Of a stretch of DNA of 26,030 bases, positions 21,383 through 26,030 are shown in pieces. This DNA is from Actinomycetota bacterium (lineage in GTDB: Bacteria > Actinomycetota > Acidimicrobiia > Acidimicrobiales > Ilumatobacteraceae), in contig SXYT01000065.1 of the NCBI GenBank assembly GCA_005788205.1, positions 1 to 26,030 of the forward strand, read 5' to 3'. The notes under the pieces are model-generated. The model saw only the letters and a program-made list of their open reading frames with translations. It was not told where the DNA came from and did not search any database. Made by a program: the position numbers and the translations under genes. How positions within the stretch are numbered: position 1 is the first letter of the stretch; each line of letters begins with the position of its first letter.

Positions 21383-21392
21383 TAGCGTGGAG
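21383..21392 (+). promoter_or_regulatory. -10 box TAGCGT with GGAG before the thioesterase start
   Basis: TAGCGT (21383-21388) is 9 bases before the ATG at 21398, and GGAG (21389-21392) is 5 bases before it. If the -10 is real, the transcript would start at about the GGAG or the start codon, so the Shine-Dalgarno may be used only by transcripts from a promoter further upstream. An out-of-frame ATG at 21393 precedes the real start. Confidence 0.35.
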
Positions 21393-21397
21393 ATGTC

Positions 21398-22237
21398 ATG
21401 GACAGCCGCACCTTCCTGGGACTCGAGCAGACCCACAACCCCTACAGGTGGCACCTGCCCATCGAGCGCAAGCTCTGCACCGGGGGGAACTTCCTCTACG
21501 GCGGCGCGGGTCTCGGGGCCGCCATCTCGGCTCTCGAGGGCACCACGGGCCGCAAGCTGGTGTGGTCCACTGCGCAGTACCTCAGTTACGCACGGCCCGG
21601 CGAGGTCATGGACATCGACGTGATCGTGCCGGTGGAGGGCAACGCCGTCACCCAGGCGCGTGTGGTGGCGCACGTGGGCGAGCGCGAGATCCTCGTCGTG
21701 AACGCAGCCCTCGGCGACAGGGACTTTCCGCACTCCGGCCAGTGGGAGACGGCGCCGCCGGCACCGCCGCCGGACGAGTGCCCCGAGTACGCCCACCGCT
21801 GGACGACCGGGGAGTCGATCCATGACTTCATGCTGGAGCGGATGGTCAGCGTGCGCTCGGAGGGCGAACTGGACGGCGCGCAGAACGACGGTCACACAGT
21901 GATGTGGGCTCGCCTGCCGTCCATCATCGACGGTGTGGACGCGGCGGCGCTCGGCGTTCTCGGGGACTTCGTGCCCCGCGGCATCGGCCAGGCCCTCGGG
22001 ATCAGGGCGGGCGGGAACTCCCTCGACAACACCCTTCGCGTCATAAATCTCGTGCCGACGAACTGGGTGCTGATCGACATCAAGGCCCACGGCCTCGCCA
22101 GGGGCTTCGGCCACGGGCTCGTCCACATGTACGCCGAGGACGGCACCTTGATGGCCACGGCGAGCCAGAGCTGCATCGCGCGCATCCACAGGGACCGCGA
22201 GGAAGAACCCCGCGAGGGGGAGAGGGGAACACGATGA
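21398..22237 (+). CDS. Acyl-CoA thioesterase (TesB-like double hot-dog)
   Basis: A 279-residue protein with two hot-dog domains, hydrolysing acyl-CoA to free acid and CoA. The N-terminal hot-dog (GGNFLYGGAGLGAAISALEGTTG, residues about 29-51) carries the CoA-side helix; the C-terminal half holds the typical active-site stretch GGNSLDNTLRVINL (Asp of SLDN) followed by LIDIKAHGLARGFGHGLVHMYAEDG, near TesB's canonical end. The acidic end (REEEPREGERGTR) is coupled to the next gene by an ATGA overlap with a strong GAGAGGGG site inside. In an acyl-CoA neighbourhood it could release products or relieve CoA trapping. Chain-length preference cannot be told. Confidence 0.85.
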   Translation: MDSRTFLGLEQTHNPYRWHLPIERKLCTGGNFLYGGAGLGAAISALEGTTGRKLVWSTAQYLSYARPGEVMDIDVIVPVEGNAVTQARVVAHVGEREILVVNAALGDRDFPHSGQWETAPPAPPPDECPEYAHRWTTGESIHDFMLERMVSVRSEGELDGAQNDGHTVMWARLPSIIDGVDAAALGVLGDFVPRGIGQALGIRAGGNSLDNTLRVINLVPTNWVLIDIKAHGLARGFGHGLVHMYAEDGTLMATASQSCIARIHRDREEEPREGERGTR

Positions 22238-23247
22238 ATGCATACGGGGCGAAGAGCCACGACGGGATGCCGGTGCGGCCGGGGATGACCGTGCCGTTGC
22301 CGGGGCACCTGCACGCCCAGCGCGACAAGCTCGTCGAACTGGCCGACATGGGCTACACCGACATCTGGTCGGCGGAAGCCGACGGCGCGGATGCGTTCAC
22401 CCCGCTCGCGCTGGCTGCGGCGTGGGAGCCCCGCCTGCGTCTCGGCACCGCAATCGTGCCGGCGTACACGCGGAGCCCCGCCTGCTTCGCCCAGTCCGTC
22501 GCCACGCTCGCAGACGCAGCTCCGGGACGGTTTGCCATCGGCATCGGTTCCTCGAGCAACGTGATCGTCGAGCGGTGGAACGGGATCCCCTTCGAGGAGC
22601 CCTACAAGAAGGTCCGCGACGTGGTGCGCTTCCTGAACGACGCGCTCAGCGGCGAGAAGGTGGCCAAGTCCTACGACACGTTCACCGTCGACGGGTTCCG
22701 CCTCGGCATCAAGCCCGAGACGAAGCCGCAGATCCTCGTGGCCGCGCTGCGCGAGGGCATGTTGCGCCTTGCCGCGAGGGAGGCGGACGGCACGATCATC
22801 AACTGGCTGTCGCCCGAGGACGTGTCCCGCGTGGCCGCCGTGGTGAACGAGGCGTCCGGCGGCCAGCCGAAGGAGATCGTGGCGCGCATCTTCGTGTGCC
22901 CGTCGGAGAACACCGAGACGGTGCGGCAGGCGGCGCGGTTCGCGATCGCGGCCTACCTGAACGTGCCGGTCTATGCCGCGTTCCATGCCTGGCTCGGCCG
23001 CGGTGACGAACTGCGCGGCATGTGGGACAACTGGAAGGCAGGCGACCGCAAGGCCGCTCTCGCCGCCATCCCGGACTCCGTGGTGGACGCCCTCATCATC
23101 CACGGCTCCCCGGGGCACTGCCGCGAGCGGATCAAGGCCTACTTCGACAACGGCGTGACGACGTCCTCGCTCGCGATCATGCCGTTCGACCCCGAACTGA
23201 GGCACTGGGACGCCGTGCGCGCCCTCTCGCCGTCGGCCCACGCGTAA
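22234..23247 (+). CDS. LLM-class flavin/F420-dependent oxidoreductase
   Basis: A 337-residue TIM-barrel oxidoreductase of the luciferase-like monooxygenase class; in actinobacteria many members use coenzyme F420, others FMNH2. Visible family marks are KLVELADMGYTDIWSAEADGADAF, the cofactor strand LRLGTAIVPAYTRSPACFAQSVATLADAAPGRFAIGIGSSS, ERWNGIPFEEPYKKVRDVVRFL and KPQILVAALREGMLRLAAREADGTIINWLSPED. The barrel's C-terminal HGSPGHCRERIKAYFDNGVTTSSLAIMPF is intact. The ATG overlaps the thioesterase stop, and AGAGGGGAACACG precedes it. The coupling suggests a joint pathway with the thioesterase, but the substrate and cofactor choice cannot be settled. Confidence 0.9.
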   Translation: MNAYGAKSHDGMPVRPGMTVPLPGHLHAQRDKLVELADMGYTDIWSAEADGADAFTPLALAAAWEPRLRLGTAIVPAYTRSPACFAQSVATLADAAPGRFAIGIGSSSNVIVERWNGIPFEEPYKKVRDVVRFLNDALSGEKVAKSYDTFTVDGFRLGIKPETKPQILVAALREGMLRLAAREADGTIINWLSPEDVSRVAAVVNEASGGQPKEIVARIFVCPSENTETVRQAARFAIAAYLNVPVYAAFHAWLGRGDELRGMWDNWKAGDRKAALAAIPDSVVDALIIHGSPGHCRERIKAYFDNGVTTSSLAIMPFDPELRHWDAVRALSPSAHA

Positions 23248-23257
23248 CGGCACCGAG

Positions 23258-25051
23258 ATGGCGGGCGGCGGGACAGGGGTGACGAGGGAGGGCTGGCGCC
23301 TCCTGCAGACCACGCTCCTGCTGCAGCGCCGACAGCTGCTCATCGGCGTGGCCGTGGGCCTCTCGTGGACGCTCGCGAAGGTCGCCGTGCCCCAACTCAC
23401 CCGGCTCGCGATCGACAGGGGCATCAACGAGAGCGGGTCGCTGCCGTTCTGGACGGCGCTCATCCTCGCCGCCGCCGCGGTTGCCGGCACGTTCGCTGCC
23501 TGGCGGCGCTACATCGCGTTCCGCGAGAGCCGCGTCACGGAGTCCACGCTGCGCGAGCGCCTCTTTGCCCATATCCAGGGCCTGCACGTGGGCTTCCACG
23601 ACCGCGCACAGACCGGCCAGCTGATGAGCAGGTCGTCGAGCGACCTGCAGCAGGTGCAGGGGTTCGTGGTCAACATCCCGATCTTCGCCTCGCAGGTCAC
23701 GATGGTGCTCTTCGTGGTGATCATCCTGTTCCTCAGCGACCCGCTGCTCGCCGCGATCGCACTGTGCCCGCTGCCGTTCATCAACGTGTCGGCGCGCCGC
23801 TTCTCGAACCGCATCCATCCGGCGGTGATGGCCGTGCAGCAGGAGCAGGCCCAGCTCGCGAACGTGGTGGAGGAGTCGGTGTCCGGCATCCGCGTCATCA
23901 AGGGCTTCGGAGCGGAGGCCGTGCAGCAGTCGAAACTGGACAAGGAGGCCGCCGACATCCGCACGGAGTCGATGAAGGCCGCGCGAATCCGCAGCAGGTT
24001 CCTGCCCGCGATCGACCTGCTTCCGAACCTCGGTCTCGTGGCCGTGCTCGGCATCGGCGGCCACCGCGTCCTCTCCGGTGACATGAGCCTCGGCGGGCTG
24101 GTCGCCTTCAACACCTACCTGACGATGCTCATCTGGCCGATGCGCAACATCGGAATGACCGTGGCGATGGGCCAGCGTGCCGCCGCCGCGCTCATGCGCG
24201 TGAACGAGATCCTCTCCGAGGAACCCGAGATCGCCGATCCGCAGCGCCCGCAGAAGCTGCCCGCGGCCGGCCTCGCCCGGCCGGTCGGTGCGGTGGAGTT
24301 CTCGCGCGTGCGGTTCGGCTACGACCTCGGCCACACCGACATGCGCGTGCTGGAGGGGATGGACTGGACGATCGCCCCCGGAGAGTCCGTCGCCGTCGTC
24401 GGTGCGACGGGGTCGGGCAAGTCGACCATCGCGCGGCTCCTGCTGCGCTTCTACGACCCGCAGCACGGCTCCATCCGCCTGGACGGCGTGGACCTGCGCG
24501 AGATGCGCCTGCGCGACCTGCGCCGCTCGGTCGGGGTGGTCTTCGAGGACACTCTGCTCTTCAACGACACGGTGTCGGCGAACATCGCGTTCGCGAGGCC
24601 CGAAGTGGGCCGCGACGTGATCGAGAGGGCCGCTCGCCTGGCCGGCGCCCACGATTTCATCACGCAGCTCCCCGAGGGGTACGACACCACGCTCGGTGAG
24701 CGGGGCTTCTCGCTGTCCGGCGGGCAGCGCCAGCGCGTCGCCATCGCCCGCGCGATCGTGGCCGACCCCCGCGTGCTCGTGCTCGACGACGCGACCTCGG
24801 CGGTGGACCCCACGAAGGAGCACGAGATCCGCGATGCCCTCGCCACCGTGATGCGCGGGCGAACCACCATCGTCATCGCCCACAGGCCCGCGACCATTGA
24901 GCTGGCCGACACGGTGGTTCTTCTCGACGGTGGCAGGATCGCCGCGAGCGGCACGCACCAGGAACTGCTCCGCACGAGCGACAAGTACCGCGAGGTCCTC
25001 GCGGCGTTGAGCACGCCCGCCGGCGACGCACGTGCCGGGGGTGTTGCCTGA
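23258..25051 (+). CDS. ABC exporter half-transporter with degenerate catalytic site (heterodimer subunit 1)
   Basis: A 597-residue half-transporter: a six-helix membrane domain (about 15-310) followed by a nucleotide-binding domain (about 345-580). Walker A is GATGSGKST (Lys388), the signature LSGGQ starts at 486, and Walker B ends LVLDDATSAVD, with Asp511 in the position of the catalytic Glu. The Q-loop reads VFEDTLLF and the switch His is in IAHRPATIE. Asp in place of Glu is usual for the degenerate half of heterodimeric exporters such as TM287/288, and the next gene supplies the partner, overlapping by one base (TGATG). Together they would be an ATP-driven exporter in the cytoplasmic membrane for a drug, lipid or peptide. 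The ATG follows only a weak CACCGAG, 10 bases after the LLM gene. Confidence 0.93.
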   Translation: MAGGGTGVTREGWRLLQTTLLLQRRQLLIGVAVGLSWTLAKVAVPQLTRLAIDRGINESGSLPFWTALILAAAAVAGTFAAWRRYIAFRESRVTESTLRERLFAHIQGLHVGFHDRAQTGQLMSRSSSDLQQVQGFVVNIPIFASQVTMVLFVVIILFLSDPLLAAIALCPLPFINVSARRFSNRIHPAVMAVQQEQAQLANVVEESVSGIRVIKGFGAEAVQQSKLDKEAADIRTESMKAARIRSRFLPAIDLLPNLGLVAVLGIGGHRVLSGDMSLGGLVAFNTYLTMLIWPMRNIGMTVAMGQRAAAALMRVNEILSEEPEIADPQRPQKLPAAGLARPVGAVEFSRVRFGYDLGHTDMRVLEGMDWTIAPGESVAVVGATGSGKSTIARLLLRFYDPQHGSIRLDGVDLREMRLRDLRRSVGVVFEDTLLFNDTVSANIAFARPEVGRDVIERAARLAGAHDFITQLPEGYDTTLGERGFSLSGGQRQRVAIARAIVADPRVLVLDDATSAVDPTKEHEIRDALATVMRGRTTIVIAHRPATIELADTVVLLDGGRIAASGTHQELLRTSDKYREVLAALSTPAGDARAGGVA

Positions 25052-26030
25052 TGTTCGCGGGGGGCGGCGGCGGGCGCAAGGGCGGCGGGATCACCGAGGA
25101 GGACAAGCTCAACCGCAGCCAGACCCGCAAGGTTCTCGCGCGCAGCATCCGCATGGCCGGCGAGTTCCGGCGGCCGGCGCTGCGGGCCTTTCTCCTCGTC
25201 GTGCTCACCACGCTGTGCACGCTGGCGGGCCCGGTGCTGGTGCGCCACGGCATCGACGCCGGCATCAAGGACGGCAACGCGGACGAGCTCAACAGGTCCG
25301 TCATCTACTACCTGTTCATCGTGGCGGTGTCCTACGCGGCCGGCCGGGCCCAGTACGTGCAGCTGAACACCGCGGGCGAGGGGTTCCTGCGCCTCCTCCG
25401 CACCAGGGTCTTTTCCCACATCCAGCGCCAGTCCATGGCGTTCTTCGACCGCGAGAAGGCCGGCGTACTCGTGTCGCGAATGACGGCGGATGTCGAGTCG
25501 ATGTCAGAGCTCGTGCAGTTCGGCCTCATGCAGTTCATCTCCTCCGGTCTGCTGCTGTTCCTCGCGTTCTTCCTGCTCTTCTCGCTGTCCTGGCAGCTCA
25601 CGCTCATCACACTCATCGTGTTCCCGTTCATCATCGCGGCCTCCGTGAAGTTCCAGCGCGACGCGAACAAGGCCTACCTGGAGGTCCGCGAGAAGGTGGG
25701 CGCCAACCTCTCGGCGCTGCAGGAGGGGATCACCGGCGTGCGGGTCATCCAGGCGTACGCCCGCGAGGGCGAGCAGATCCGCCGCTTCGAGGAGTCGAAC
25801 AGGGCCCTCTTCCGCAGTCACCTGCACTCGGTGAAGGTGAGCACCTGGTACTTCGGCCTCATCGAGTTCTCGGGCATCGCCTCCACCGCCCTCATCGTGG
25901 GCATCGGCGGCTGGCTGGTGCACCGCGGGGACGTCACCGTCGGCACCGTCGTCGCGTTCGTGCTGCTGCTCGCCACCCTGTTCGACCCGGTCCAGCAACT
26001 GTCGCAGCTCTACAACACGCTCCAGTCGGC
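25051..26030 (+). CDS. ABC exporter half-transporter, subunit 2 (membrane domain only, cut by window edge)
   Basis: 326 residues of the second half-transporter are present before the window ends. After a Gly-rich basic N-terminus (FAGGGGGRKGG) come the membrane helices of an ABC transmembrane domain: LRAFLLVVLTTLCTLAGPVLVRHGIDAGI, VIYYLFIVAVSYAAGRAQY, coupling-helix region RVFSHIQRQSMAFFDREKAGVLVSRMTADVESM, ISSGLLLFLAFFLLFSLSWQLTLITLIVFPFIIA and GVRVIQAYAREGEQIRRFEE. The nucleotide-binding domain lies beyond base 26030, so it cannot be checked for an intact Walker B glutamate, which the heterodimer model predicts. The ATG overlaps the previous stop by one base. Confidence 0.92.
   Translation, partial: MFAGGGGGRKGGGITEEDKLNRSQTRKVLARSIRMAGEFRRPALRAFLLVVLTTLCTLAGPVLVRHGIDAGIKDGNADELNRSVIYYLFIVAVSYAAGRAQYVQLNTAGEGFLRLLRTRVFSHIQRQSMAFFDREKAGVLVSRMTADVESMSELVQFGLMQFISSGLLLFLAFFLLFSLSWQLTLITLIVFPFIIAASVKFQRDANKAYLEVREKVGANLSALQEGITGVRVIQAYAREGEQIRRFEESNRALFRSHLHSVKVSTWYFGLIEFSGIASTALIVGIGGWLVHRGDVTVGTVVAFVLLLATLFDPVQQLSQLYNTLQS

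Noticed and set aside
24785..24790. Asp for Glu in ABC Walker B as a damaging mutation
   Set aside because: This is a normal feature of the degenerate half in heterodimeric exporters, and the partner gene follows directly.
23177..24958. 593-codon minus-strand open frame antisense to the ABC transporter gene
   Set aside because: It is rich in His/Arg/Glu/Gly with no recognisable domain, and the plus strand encodes an unmistakable ABC protein.
1..26030. CRISPR arrays, tRNAs, insertion sequences, phage or toxin-antitoxin genes
   Set aside because: I saw no regularly spaced repeats, no tRNA-like cloverleaf in the short gaps, and no transposase, integrase or toxin motifs.

Overview
The window is very GC-rich (about two-thirds G+C by eye) and almost entirely coding. 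Genes lie on both strands, and many are joined by 1-4 base start/stop overlaps (GTGA, ATGA, TGATG). No gap between genes exceeds about 110 bases, so there is no stretch over 300 bases without a gene. I see no tRNA, rRNA, CRISPR, insertion sequence or phage gene. A homodimeric-type pyruvate dehydrogenase E1 (AceE), GTG starts, start codons 6-9 bases after TAGCGT-like -10 boxes, an LLM-class flavin oxidoreductase, a PPOX protein, CaiB/acyl-CoA dehydrogenase genes and heterodimeric ABC exporters all point to Actinobacteria/Actinomycetota. Acidimicrobiia is my best guess for the class, but this is inference and no marker gene is present.

Layout. (1) Positions 1-2200: aceE (minus, runs off the left edge), divergent from rnhA (RNase HI), then an HSD10-like short-chain dehydrogenase. 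(2) 2204-6171: a DUF3445/heme-dependent oxidative N-demethylase-like protein, convergent with an orphan argJ, which diverges from a hydantoinase/dihydropyrimidinase, which is convergent with a MarR regulator. (3) 6206-8857: a minus-strand pair (TIGR01777 epimerase, then FAD amine-oxidase-like protein) divergent from a small membrane-anchored protein. (4) 8920-16276: lpd, the E2 acyltransferase, a LipB-LipA fusion, an M24 peptidase and an N-acyl-D-amino-acid deacylase-like amidohydrolase, followed by a coupled multi-span membrane protein to 17007. (5) 17016-23247: a PPOX protein, an LCAD-type acyl-CoA dehydrogenase, a coupled amidase/CaiB CoA-transferase pair, and a coupled thioesterase/LLM oxidoreductase pair, which look like an acyl-CoA catabolic neighbourhood. 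(6) 23258-26030: two ABC exporter half-transporters, the second cut by the right edge.

How they fit together. Segments 1 and 4 make most of a 2-oxoacid dehydrogenase system (E1, E2, E3) together with the enzymes that make and attach its lipoyl cofactor. The octanoyltransferase and the lipoyl synthase are one polypeptide. Unexpectedly, the adjacent E2 has threonine where the lipoyl-accepting lysine should be, and the fused LipB/LipA also departs from consensus at two conserved positions. The HSD10-like dehydrogenase has lost the lysine of its YxxxK motif. Each of these can be read directly; whether they are biology or base errors cannot be decided from the sequence alone.
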